This document shows positions 48,043 to 57,811 of a stretch of 64,000 nt of DNA, piece by piece. A program made the translations under genes and the position numbers. The notes beneath the pieces are model-generated. The model had not been told where the DNA came from, did not search any database, and worked only from the letters and a program-made list of their open reading frames with translations. Each line of letters starts with the position of its first letter. The first letter of the stretch is position 1. This DNA is from Coix lacryma-jobi var. lacryma-jobi (lineage: Eukaryota > Streptophyta > Magnoliopsida > Poales > Poaceae), in contig CM019822.1 of assembly GCA_009763385.1 (NCBI GenBank), positions 12,882,700-12,946,699 on the forward strand, written 5' to 3'.

Positions 48043-48134
48043 GCATCCTGGACGTGAAGATATAATTAGTGTTGTTCGTGGCATATATACAAAGGATGAA
48101 TTATCTATTTTAGATAGAGGATGTAAATGTGATG
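48043..48134 (+). pseudogene. Possible orphan host exon
   Basis: Flanked by TGTACTTTACAG on the left and GTGAGC on the right. It reads without stops in one frame (HPGREDIISVVRGIYTKDEL...DRGCKCD), and the composition looks coding. I do not recognise the protein. The surrounding 47,495-48,280 is otherwise AT-rich and without features, apart from another possible exon-donor near 47,703. Confidence 0.3.
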
Positions 48135-48280
48135 GTGAGCTTACCTTTGTGAGTTACTGTAAACTTTTGGTCAAATTTGTGAAGATGTATGTATCTTTAT
48201 TGAAGTTGAATTCTAGCTGTGTATTTAAATGAACTTTTGAACCTTAGTGTGACATCTATAATAATTGTTGGCAGATCAAG

Positions 48281-48608
48281 TTTTATTTTTTAAAAAACCA
48301 TTTAAAACTATCTCGATGGACCATCTGACGGTAAAACTATCTATAGCAACGCGCAGTCTGTCGCTAAAGAGTAGCAGCTGGCTGTCTGACGCTAAAAACT
48401 AGCTGCGGGCTATCTGACGCTAAAAATATTCAGGGCAACAGACTATCTGACGCTAAAAGTCTTGTCTGACGCTAAAGATTTTTAGCGTCAGGACTTACAG
48501 CGTCTGCAGAAGTCTGACGCTATATATTTTTAGCGTCAGACAGTCTGTCGTTGTAGCCGCTTTTAGCGTCAGATCATCCATCGCTAAAGATGGTGTTGTG
48601 GTGTAGTG
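48281..48608. mobile_element. CACTA-like terminus with sub-terminal repeats
   Basis: Ends at 48,608 in GGTGTTGTGGTGTAGTG, the complement of CACTACACCACAACACC. The 300 bp inside carries about ten copies of TGACGCTAAA or its complement TTTAGCGTCA in both orientations, the usual sub-terminal repeat design of CACTA elements. No matching left end is seen, so it is a fragment or its partner lies outside. Confidence 0.6.
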
Positions 48609-48632
48609 CATGCATGGTATGATTTGTCTAAT

Positions 48633-49090
48633 CACTATTAGAGAACAGACCTTTGGTCGATCTGCCAATGAGTTTTAGCCTTGGTAAAAATTTGCGTCCG
48701 GTCGATCTGCCAAATGAGTTTTAGCCTCGGTAAAAATTTGCATCCGGGACCAAAGACTCTTAGTCCCGGTTGGTAACACCAACCGGAGGGTGACTTTTTA
48801 GTCCCGGTTGGTGTGACCAACCCGGACTAAAAGGTCTTCCACCCAGGACTAAAGGTCCTTCACAAGTGAATTCAAAAGGAGAGCGTCTAGAATTACGTCA
48901 CATGAGTTGTATAGCTGAGTTGGTAAGTGAGTTATGTGCGAGGCGAGAGATCCTGGTTTTGAATTTCACGAAGCACAAATAATTTTTTTATTTTGAGGGT
49001 GACCTTTAGTTCCGGTTGTGGTACCTTTAGTGTTGGATTCTTAGTCTCATTTGGGAAACCGGGACTAAAGCCCTTTCAGAACCGGGACTA
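48633..49090. mobile_element. Second CACTA-like fragment (CACTATTAGAGAAC end)
   Basis: Starts CACTATTAGAGAAC at 48,633. It contains a ~45-bp direct tandem repeat (48,655-48,745) and several TTTAGTCCCGGTTGG / CCGGGACTAAAG words, a sub-terminal motif common in grass DNA transposons. The opposite terminus is not found; the sequence fades after about 49,090. Confidence 0.5.
48903..48972 (+). other. tRNA-like segment (degenerate A and B boxes)
   Basis: TAGCTGAGTTGG at 48,912 resembles an A box and GGTTTTGAATTTC at 48,955 a degraded B box; the 43-base spacing is that of a tRNA. No acceptor stem closes, so it is not a working tRNA; a tRNA-derived SINE piece or relic is more likely. Confidence 0.35.
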
Positions 49091-50007
49091 AAGGTCGTAT
49101 GTGCGAGCCCGTGATGATGAGACACTTCCATGCGGCCCCCATGTTGTATTCTCTGTCAACCAAACAACTTCGTTCCTGTTTCCTGCATCTGTGCGCCCAA
49201 ACAACCAAACACCGATAGGTGTATCGCTGGAGCCTGGCCACCGGTAGCCTGCATGCCGGATGCGGTGCAGGCAGCCCAGAGAAGACAACCAAACGCGCAC
49301 GGAGCAGTCTCCGTCCAGCTATGTGATTGCGATTTGTGAATGTGAAACTAACAATTAAAGTAGTGATGGATGGATAGAGACCTTTTCCCTTGGAGACCGG
49401 CCCTCAGTTAGACTTGGACTAGAATAGGAAATTTTGACTGGGCTGCTATACTACGCAAGTGCACGTATTTATGCAAATGCTTCGTGACTTCATCAGGTTG
49501 CTGATCTCTCGTAAACAAAAGGAAAAAGGTATATGCACCGGCCTGAAAGATATTCTAATTCAAAACTAAAGAAAAGAGCTTTTTTTAATGAAACTGTCTG
49601 CCCACCAGCAAATTAAATATTAGTCCTGATTCCTGAAATATATAAGGCCGGGGCATCAAAGTTGAATTGAGAAAAAGCCAAAAAGGTACTGTACTTGTTT
49701 CGACTTTCACCTCAGCTCTGATCTCACCAACTATAGAGCGTCCATAATTTATTTGCTTCTTTATTAAGCGCCGCATTTCCAACAGAGAAACAGTTTTGTC
49801 ATGGATCAGGCGGTTCATACGTGTACTTCTAATTGTGCGTTCTTGGAAATTATTTCTCTGTTTTCTTTCTCTCCTTCTGATCGAAAGCAAAACCGTTTCT
49901 CCTTTTGAACGTTAGGAGAACATCAAATCAGCGCACATCACTCCTCCGTACACCGTGATCACAAGGCAATTAGTTAGTAAAAATGCCAAATTAAATAATC
50001 ACTGTCA
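49091..50007. other. Intergenic sequence, no supported feature
   Basis: Mixed composition. Short ORFs (e.g. 49,585-49,890 minus) show no family motif. The stretch 49,140-49,330 contains several CAACCAAAC words often seen near the ends of small grass transposons, but no element can be bounded. Confidence 0.5.
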
Positions 50008-50232
50008 TTATTTCCAATTTCTCGATCGATCGATGAGTTTATTGTCGAGATCTCCGGCGGTTTGGAACAAGGCAGCAGTATTCCCGGCACCTTCCACTGC
50101 GTCTTCCATGCCGGTGCAGGGAAACTTGCTGGTGGGATATATAGACACATTGCTCACGGCAACGCATGCAAAGTCGACGACGCCAACAGTGAACAGGACC
50201 CCAACACCACCGAAAGGCGAAAGAGCGACACA
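50008..50232 (-). pseudogene. Orphan open stretch, possible exon remnant
   Basis: 75 codons open on the minus strand without an ATG at the start. The reading is coding-like: Gly/Val-rich hydrophobic start, then YPTSKFPCTGMEDAV and NTAALFQTAGDLDNK. I do not recognise the family. It could be the last exon of a decayed gene. Confidence 0.25.
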
Positions 50233-50511
50233 TCATCATCACAAATGACGAATTGGGGCGGCTAATTTTGGAATTTGTCGCAAATTCGTAAGAACGGATC
50301 ATATCGCCTGACCGACCGACATCTCTTTTGCTCGCAACGCAAGTTAAACACACACACTCGTGACTCGTGACGTCGGCGCACAGAGCGTTGACTTATATAC
50401 GTGTGCATTTTCTAGCTTGCTTCACGAGAATTAGTCAGCTTAACCTGCGAGTCGCACACGTAAAAGGTGAAGCCATATAGAGGTTTCAGTGTGACAGCCC
50501 GACCTTGATAT

Positions 50512-51297
50512 TTTTTTTTTGAGACGAAAGTAGAATTGTATTAAATTATAGCTGGGTACATCATCGTATTACAGGTACTCTGGAAGAAACATGTATCCAG
50601 AAACTGATTCTCATCTATATTATATCCACGCTGTGAAAGGCTCAAACTCTCAAATCCAAACCTGATTGACGCTTCGTAGATGACCGCACAGGAAAATACT
50701 CGGCAACAGTTGTTTTTTGCCTGGGAACAGATGCCCAACGGACGGCCAACATTCCTGCAGACGGAGTTGAGAAACTTCTTCTTCCTTGTGTCTTCCTTTT
50801 TCTTCTTTCTGCCACCGAAGAATGAAGAAGACTGATCTGAAAATTATTCTCCTTAGTCCTTCATCGTGACCAGATCCAACCACAACAAAACGAAGAAGGG
50901 GCCGGAGAAAATTATTCCATGACGGCGACATCATCTCCGTCTTGATGCCGAAGCCCGGAAATAAAAGTCTCCATGTTGTCTTGATGTAGATGTTGACGCC
51001 GAAGTTGTTGCTCTCATCTTCAACAGAGCCACCATGGAGAGACTAGATCCACCCTACCTCCTCGCCGTCGCCGGGAAGGAGAAAGAGGAAATACGCCCCC
51101 AATACCAAGATTCTTGGCATGGAGAAACCCTAACTTTAGAAGACTCGATCTACTAAAAAAAACTTATTAAAAACGATGGATACCCACTCCCTCCGACCTC
51201 CGGCGAGATACCGGAGGGGGAGGGAGGGGGACCAACGGTGAAGAAGGTAGAGGCGGCGGCGGCGGCACTCTAAGCCCTAGGAGGCGGCGTGTTTTCT
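50512..51297 (-). mobile_element. LINE-type retroposon with 15-bp target-site duplication
   Basis: GCCCGACCTTGATAT occurs at 50,497-50,511 and again at 51,298-51,312, exactly flanking the insert. The insert begins on the plus strand with about ten T, i.e. it ends in poly(A) on the minus strand. This is the signature of target-primed reverse transcription. At 786 bp without an RT domain it is a truncated LINE or a non-autonomous LINE-mobilised element. Its minus-strand 5' part is GC-rich (CCGCCGCCGCC...) and the 3' part is C/T-poor leader-like sequence. Short ORFs inside (50,650-50,934) are not convincing. Confidence 0.85.
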
Positions 51298-51647
51298 GCC
51301 CGACCTTGATATATGACATGCAGCATGCTGCATTCAGGAAGACCGCCTTGTCTCGACATCCCATTATATCCCTGCTAGCTTATAAACACTATATATATAG
51401 AGAGAGTGATTGATTGCGTACCCTGCTTATATATAGCATCCTACGTTATGTGTGTCGTCCGAAAAGCGTTTCTGTGAGGGAAACACAGATTTTTAGAGAC
51501 AGATATTTAGGGACAGAGAGAGTACTCCCAAAGAAATCATCGTAAAGCTAGCTAGGTTGCCGAAGCCTAGCTAGATCGAAGGAGAGAGAAACTGTGAAGT
51601 GTGAGCAACTACTATGGAGTACGTACTAGTAATTAAATGATGATGTC

Positions 51648-51980
51648 GTGTACCACCTCCTCCACGTCCACGATGAGAAAGCAGTTGTAGTACAGAGACA
51701 TACTATACAGGCGGTTGAAAACCCATTTTCACAGCTTATGGCGGCGTCGGCCTTGGCCACCCGTGCGGCAGCGGCGCGGGCGTTGCCGGGAGCACAGCAG
51801 CAGGCCAACTCCGGCGGCGGCATCTCCACCAACAATGATGCGATACCGGCACCGCCGCCGCCGCCGAGGTCGTCGTCGCATTGGCGAGGCCTGCAGAGGC
51901 TGCTGCTGTCCTTGGGGGAGCAAAAATCAGGAGCAGGCCCTTCGTGTGTAAGCAGCGATCCTCACATTGGATGCCCGTAG
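51648..51980 (+). CDS. Small ORF of unknown function (110 codons)
   Basis: Ala-rich middle, a Pro run (PAPPPPPRSSS) and a C-terminus with two Cys (PSCVSSDPHIGCP). No signal peptide is visible. About 130-280 bp upstream (51,370-51,520) are TATATATA stretches. The C-terminal Cys-containing motif after a variable region is reminiscent of plant small-peptide precursors, but I cannot assign a family. It could be an exon rather than a whole gene or a chance ORF in GC-rich sequence. Confidence 0.3.
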   Translation: MYHLLHVHDEKAVVVQRHTIQAVENPFSQLMAASALATRAAAARALPGAQQQANSGGGISTNNDAIPAPPPPPRSSSHWRGLQRLLLSLGEQKSGAGPSCVSSDPHIGCP

Positions 51981-52239
51981 CTAGAGATGCACGGATACGA
52001 ACCATACGTACATGCCTCTTGGGAGCTAGCAGTACAGCACTCCACTAAACCTAGGTCGAGAGGTGCCTGCTATATGTTGTGTTTGAGTAGTGTAGCGCGT
52101 AAAGCATGGTTCTTTGATTTTATCTCATACTGTATAATTTAAACATGCATGGTTCTTCGACCGACCATGGCATGCGCGCGGCATGCCTACGTGCTCGAAC
52201 TCATTATATATATACTATGTATAACACTCATCACCTACT
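51981..52239. other. Intergenic sequence, no supported feature
   Basis: AT-rich, with TATATATA runs near 52,205. No ORF or repeat can be supported. Confidence 0.5.
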
Positions 52240-53475
52240 AGCCAAGTTGATCTCTCGTAGCTCATCTACCCTGCTAAAGCACCACTCCTAAACTTTGTTG
52301 GGGGTACCAAAGAAAATCTCCTCCGCTGAGATGGTTCTCGTCCACACACCCCAAAAAATATATCCAGAAAAATAACTCATACAAACCGACCATCCAGATT
52401 GCTTCTCAATCTTGTCTCTGCTTGCTCACTGAGATCCGACGATCAAAATTGTCCCCACACGCGTCCGCCCCCACGCAAACATCTTCCGCATCAGCCACGG
52501 TTCGATCCATAGCTCCTCCATCTCGAATTATTTTTTTAGAAGAAAAAACTCTTCGACACGGAACAGGTGAATATTTTGGGATCGCATTGGCAGGGCTGCC
52601 TCCACCGCCCTCACGGGCTCCTCCCACCCGCCACTGCTGCAGGTGCCGGCTGCCTCCCCGGCACCGGCGCCCAGCCCTCCCCTCCACGGTCCTCCGCAAG
52701 CCTCCATGGCTAGGAAGCACGCTCCACCCGAGGACGACCTCGACAGCTCCAAACCCTAGCCTCATCCCCGCCGCCGCCGCCAGCGGTGCCGGCTGCCGCC
52801 CCACCGCCGCTGCCGCCCGTCGCCGCCTCCCCCGGGCCTCCTCTCCCCAGATCCGGCGCACCCCCATCGAATCACGCCGTCCCCTCCCCTCCCCTCCCCT
52901 CCCCGTGCGCGTGCGGGTGTTGACGGGTCGCCGCCGCCGCCGACCTCGTCGGTCACCGCGGCTTCGTTGGCGCACTCCTCCCCTGCCACCCCCGGCTTCT
53001 CCCTCACCTCCCCTCCTCCCCAGAGCCTGCGCGCGCGCGGGTGCGCGGCATGGCTGCCGGCGCCGCCCAAGTCCGTCTCCAACGCCGGCGTGGCCCAGCC
53101 ACCCGCGTGCCTCACGCCCCAAGAGACGTCGGGGCAGGACGGTGCCGCCGTTGGTCACCGAACTTCGGATGCGGCGCCGACCACAGGGACGAGGGATCCT
53201 GTGGCGGCCATGCTGGCATGGATGCGCGAGGCGGCGAACACTGTGATGCTAGATCGGATCTTGTACGGCGTCGGTGCCGGAGATGATGGTCGTTGTCGGA
53301 TGCAGACTCATTGCTGGAGCTACAGGAGTCCGGGTGGGAAGAGCTGCGGCGGGAGGGCGACATCGACGTCAAGCTCTCCTCCAATGCGCGCTGATCTACT
53401 CAGTTACCTGCACCTTGCGGGAGTCGCCATGGTAGGTACGTCACACCAGCTGCCACTCCTCACCCTCGAATGAGA
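52240..53475 (+). other. GC-rich segment, probably transduplicated gene sequence
   Basis: The first 220 bases (52,240-52,460) resemble 55,290-55,500 in order and wording (CCCCAAAAA..., GCTGAGATGGT, TCATA.AAA..GACCATCCAGATT). Then follows strongly GC-rich sequence, open in several frames on both strands, so ORF length means little here. One frame near 53,305-53,395 (LSDADSLLELQESGWEELRREGDID) looks coding. No gene start, end or family can be fixed. Confidence 0.4.
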
Positions 53476-53951
53476 CAGTTATTTTTTTTTTTCTCATTTC
53501 ACTGATCGTGTTTGTTTCTGTTCTTTACTTTGCGTCGGTGCTCGCTGCATAGATGGTAATCGAGCAGCCTCTGCTCGCTCTCCCAGTGGTGCGTCGGATC
53601 AGCAAGCACTAAAGGCAGGAACAACACTGCAGTGTAGTACTGGGCGCCAACAGTGGAGCAATTTGAGATCAGATTGGCAGACTTTGGTCATATATTTAGA
53701 TAGCGAATCACTGTGTAGTTTTACTTTTCAGTTCATTTTACTCGGTATTTAAGAATATGAAGAAAGTTTTTGATTTGCTCCAAATTTAGGGATGGACGGA
53801 GGTTTTACAATTTGCCGAACTTAATCACACCCATTGTTTGGTGATTAGTATAGTAGACTAGCCAATTTGACTAAAGTGATATATTGATATTTTTAGTGTA
53901 CGCTATGCTAAGAATAATACAATGATATTAAATATGGTCTAGGTATGGGAA
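53476..53951. other. AT-rich spacer, intron-like
   Basis: No ORF. Lies between coding-like stretches and may be an intron of captured sequence. Confidence 0.4.
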
Positions 53952-54252
53952 GAAAGTAAATAAAACTCATGTTGGCAACCTGTATAAGAAAGCCGGATAC
54001 TCCTTTTACTTGATCCTTCCTGGGGTGATGGAGAACGAGCTGCAGATCCCCTGTAGCGGCCCTGAGAAGGTCAGTTTAACAACATTGATAGATCACTGCC
54101 ACCTCTATCAAATAAACATCTACTCTGTGTTACTTGTGACATTTTGAGAAAGATCAACTGCATAATATTTTGTTCTTAATAGACCACTGTATATGAATGC
54201 AGGAAGAGCAATGGTTTCTCGAAAGGTACATCTATTTACAGGGGAGTAACCA
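53952..54252 (+). pseudogene. Captured exon pieces, one AP2-domain-like
   Basis: 53,952-54,069 is an open stretch (NLYKKAGYSFYLILPGVMENE...) followed by GTCAGT. 54,203-54,252 lies between GAATGCAG and GTATCC and in one frame reads NGFSKGTSIYRGVTR. YRGVTR is the start of the AP2/ERF DNA-binding domain, and AP2-subfamily genes do have an intron near this point. The rest of the AP2 domain is absent. The downstream frame to 54,360 (RGADYIEDTRWPN...) ends in a stop and has no clear family. The pieces read like fragments stitched from different genes. Confidence 0.45.
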
Positions 54253-54500
54253 GGTATCCATTCATACAGTGGCATCCATCCCTTGGAGCGTGGAGCTGAC
54301 TACATTGAGGACACTCGCTGGCCGAATCGAACCAATAACACTATGGCCACTACTGAGTAATACATATCCCCTCCAATTTGTTGTTTTCTTGCTCTGTAAT
54401 TCAATTTGGATAGTGATGATGAACTGATGCCAACTTCTGTCAAACGAGTGATGTACATAAATCCTTGTATTTGAATCCTTAACATCCTTAATTGTATCTC

Positions 54501-54627
54501 TCGGTGTTTGACATTGTTGAACTGTATTTGTCTTTCTTTGTATCAAATGATGAAACCTCTAAATCGGTGTTTGACATTGTTGAACTATGTCTGTCTTTTT
54601 CTTTGTATCAGATGATGAAACTTCAAA
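54501..54627. repeat. 63-bp tandem duplication
   Basis: TCGGTGTTTGACATTGTTGA... occurs at 54,501 and again at 54,564 with a few substitutions. Non-coding. Confidence 0.8.
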
Positions 54628-55289
54628 ACAATCTTAGGGCACCTTCTACACAGTGCTGGTAGCTCTATTAGTGAGAAGACAATTTTTTTCTGATGATAAT
54701 GCAATTGCTCTTTAATTTTTCCTTTTTTGGGGGGTATCTTCTGATCTTTAAAACAGTTTGCTCTAGGCAGGTATCTTACAAACTTACACTGTCATGTGGC
54801 CTGTACGTATGCCAATGATGATTAGCTATATACTTAAAATTACTGTAAGATTACTTATGCCGAAAATTGTCTGGCTTGTTGAGGCTTATATAACTATACA
54901 TATTAGACATTTCATGTTTTGTTCATGTACTCATGTTACAAAAAAAAAAATACTGCAATGAAATGAAATTTGGGCCTGATGCCACACCTATGTTAGCCAT
55001 GGCATTGACCACAGATGCTATGCATATTAGCCCGAAACGAAGTTGTTTCAACATTAGGATGGACACACTACTAGCGTTAGCGCGAAGAAATATCAATATG
55101 TTCTAAAATAAAATTTGAATTTAATATGCTCCGTAGGACAATATACTAGTCCCAAGAAAGAAAAACAAAACTGTCTCCGCCTCTATTCGTGCGGCACTTA
55201 ACGACGTACACAACAACTGCACGCCCGCCTACGCGGAGATGAACAGCCCGGAGGAGAGATCATCGAGCTGCCCGTACGTGGGAACTGTG
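54628..55289. other. AT-rich intergenic sequence
   Basis: No ORF or element border can be supported. CACTACTAGCG at 55,068 begins like a CACTA end but has no partner or sub-terminal repeats. Confidence 0.5.
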
Positions 55290-56280
55290 TCCCCAAAGCT
55301 CTATCTATCAATCTACCCTACTAACCATCATATATTAATTATAAGTTCACCCCAAAAACGTCTCTCGCTGAAATGGTCTTACTAAATCAACACAAAACTG
55401 TACCCACAAAACTAACCTCATAAAAATTGACCATCCAGATTTGATTCGTAATCTTCTCTCTCTTTACTCAGTCACATCTAACAAACCAGATTAAATGTAT
55501 GTATGGTATATCTCTCCCACTCAATCATCTCCACCAACACAAGAATTACGGAAGGGAAAAAATCGCCGAAACAAACCGCGTTAAAGACCTCCAACAATTA
55601 CAGAAGAAAAAAATATCGTCAAAACGAAACGCGTGGAAGACCTCCGCGCTCCCTCTCCAGGCAAGGGACGCCGGCGTGACGCCATCGCTAGGGAGGGAGT
55701 CCAGCGTGCAAGCCCGCAGCCGCCGTACCACGGTTCCCAATCGGTGCAGAGCATAGAGGCAGATTTGCTGTCATCCGAGGCGAAAACCCAGCGTATGCCC
55801 ATCTCGGCTGGCTGACAACTGTTGACCCTGGCCGTCAAGGACCCTGCATGGTGTGCTCGCAAATCCGGTGAGGAGACAAACAAATCACGCCACAGAGACA
55901 CCGGATCCAAGTAAATAATGACTCAGGGATGAAAGAGAAGAAATAACAAGGGGAGAAAGCATCCTCACTTGAGCCTGCCGGTGCCAGAGATTTTGCAACC
56001 TGGTGGTGCCCACGCCGGGGCGCCGAGGGCGGGGGGCCGGGCCAGTCGGTAGCTGCGCCCCACCGGCGCTAGGGCTCGCGTCGCATCCGAGGCACCGAGG
56101 GGCCGGGGCAGCGCCCGTGCCCGCACCCGCCGGTGTTAGAGCTAGGACCGCGCCATGCCGTGTCGACTGCTGATGCTCGAGCGTGGAGTGTGCGCCGCCG
56201 CCGCATCTGATGTGAAGAGAGAGAAGGGAAGAGGATTTTACTTGTACAAAAATGGCTCCAATCCTGAGCTCTCTGAAAGA
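55290..56280. other. Second copy of the 52,240-type start plus GC-rich segment
   Basis: 55,290-55,500 parallels 52,240-52,460. Downstream, 55,600-55,830 and 55,980-56,200 are GC-rich with no consistent frame. Most likely a related transposon that carries other captured sequence (Helitron- or Pack-type); its ends are not defined. Confidence 0.35.
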
Positions 56281-56301
56281 TGAAAACAGACCATTATATC
56301 A

Positions 56302-57272
56302 TTGTCTATCTTTATTTTTGCTCACATGTCACTTCGTCTGGATTCTGTTTGTTTTCTACCGTTTAGACGCCCTGATACGTGGGACAGAGCATTGAAAAAG
56401 TCCAAAATGCCCTTCTCGTCCTTCTCTTCTCAGCAGCAGCTCACAGCATTGAAAACAACACGTGCAGGCCGCCGCGAGACGGCCTTGCGTCTCCGACGAC
56501 TACCTCCGCCGCAGGCTCCGCGGCAGCTGTCCGTGATCTACTTCCCCGACGACGACGGCGACGCAAGCTCCGCCCGCGGCAAGGCGCTCCCACGGTTCGC
56601 GTGCGCGGACTCCGCCGGTGGCGTCGGCCTGCTCCGGGACCGCGGCCTCGGCTTCTTCCCACTCCTCGACGTCTCCGTCGTCTGCGACGCCTGCCACGGC
56701 CTGCTGCTGCTCCGCGCCGCCGGCACCAGAAGTTTCTACGTCGTGGACCCTGTCACGAGGCGCTGGGCGGCGCTGCCGCCGCCGTCGAGGGACCCGCGCC
56801 TGTCCATGCTCGCCTTCGACCCCTCCTCCCGCGCCCCGTCGGCTACCACGTGGACGTGGTCAGCTTCACCAGCCGGTGGCGCGACCGCGGGGGCGAGGTG
56901 GAGGTGTACTCGTCGGAGACACGCGCGTGGGCGCTGCGCGACGCCGAGTTCGGCGTGCCCGCGGCCTCGCTCTCGGGATCCGTGCACTCCCACGCCGGCG
57001 CCGTCTACGTGCTCGCCTCCGACCCGGACTGCGTCGTGCTCGCCAACTTCACTGTGCAATCGGTGGGCCATAGCGTCGCCGCTGCGGCCGCCACCATCCC
57101 GCCCACTCCGCCTGCTGTGGCCCTGGTCAACACCCAGCGCGCCGAGCCGTCGCGACCGCGGTTCGACGCGGCTACGGTGAAGACGTTCTCCGTCGGTCGG
57201 ACGGCCTCGGTCAGCGGGAACAGCGGCGGCGGCAGCAAGACGACGCCTGTCGCTGGCGCCACCTGGGGCTGA
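56302..57272 (+). pseudogene. F-box-associated-domain protein fragment, one frameshift
   Basis: In one frame to about 56,835: LSVIYFPDDDGDASS, then VSVVCDACHGLLLLRA and FYVVDPVTRRWAALPPPSRDP. This is the pattern of grass F-box proteins downstream of the F-box (CHGLLLL, DP.TR.W..LP). After a frameshift near 56,840 the next frame continues YHVDVVSFTSRW, GGEVEVYSSETRAW, SGSVHSHAGAVYVLASD. The F-box itself is not visible, so the fragment is 5'-truncated. It ends at 57,272, where TPR-gene sequence takes over. F-box proteins are substrate receptors of SCF ubiquitin ligases; this copy cannot act as one. Confidence 0.7.
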
Positions 57273-57760
57273 GGCCGCCGGCCCAGACGTTGCGAACGCG
57301 GACGAGCAGGCCATTTGGGAAATGATGCTTACGGTTATGGAGGCCTCCAAGATGCAGGCCAGCGCGCGCGCCGAGGAGCTGAGCGACTCGGACGTGCTCA
57401 GAAGCCTCGTCGCGCCGATGGAGGCGGAGCTGGAGACAGAGGACCACGCCGAGCACACGCTGACGCGGCAGAGGTACGAGCAGGCCGTTGCCGCGGAGCC
57501 CAATAACTCGCTCATCCTCGCCAACTTCGCGCAGTTCCTCTACCTCGTGCAGAACGACCACGACTTCGTGCAGGTCCCCTCGTCCACGCCCACACACAAT
57601 TCGACGAATTGCCAACGCAGTTATTCATCAGTAGCTCTCGTCTGTTTGCAGGGCGGAGCACTACTTCGAGAGGGCTGTGCGCGCTGAGCCGGCGGACTCG
57701 GAGGCGTTGAGCCGGTACGCTACCTTTCTATGGAAGGCGCGGAACGACCAAAGCAAATTA
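57250..57760 (+). pseudogene. TPR-protein fragment, two exons
   Basis: The frame through the ATG at 57,322 reads IWEMMLTVMEASKMQ, then RQRYEQAVAAEPNNSLILANFAQFLYLVQNDHD. A spliced-looking gap of about 85 bases (57,570-57,651, ending GTCTGTTTGCAG) leads to AEHYFERAVRAEPADSEALSRYATFLWKARND. The alternating AEPN..L..NFAQFL / AEPADSEALSRYATFL pattern is a tetratricopeptide repeat, as in a plant TPR-like family of unknown biochemical role. It stops abruptly after KARND. The intron is retained, so capture was from DNA and not from mRNA. Confidence 0.7.
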
Positions 57761-57811
57761 AAAAGAGTTGTTATAAACAAACGGACAACCAAAGCAGAGA
57801 TTCAAAGGTTG

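Noticed and set aside
48903..48972. Functional tRNA gene
   Set aside because: The B box is degraded, no acceptor or anticodon stem pairs, and it lies inside transposon sequence.
52406..53473. Large ORFs on both strands (250-274 codons)
   Set aside because: The region is GC-rich with Pro/Arg/Ala-only translations in opposing frames, the pattern of chance ORFs; only short parts look coding.
55068..55090. Left end of the CACTA element whose right end is at 59,382
   Set aside because: CACTACTAGCG matches the terminus for only eight bases, has no sub-terminal repeats, and its flank does not fit the ATT duplication or the interrupted Copia gene.
56379..57272. Intact F-box gene
   Set aside because: The conserved motifs switch frame near 56,840 and the F-box itself is missing, so it is a truncated, frameshifted fragment.
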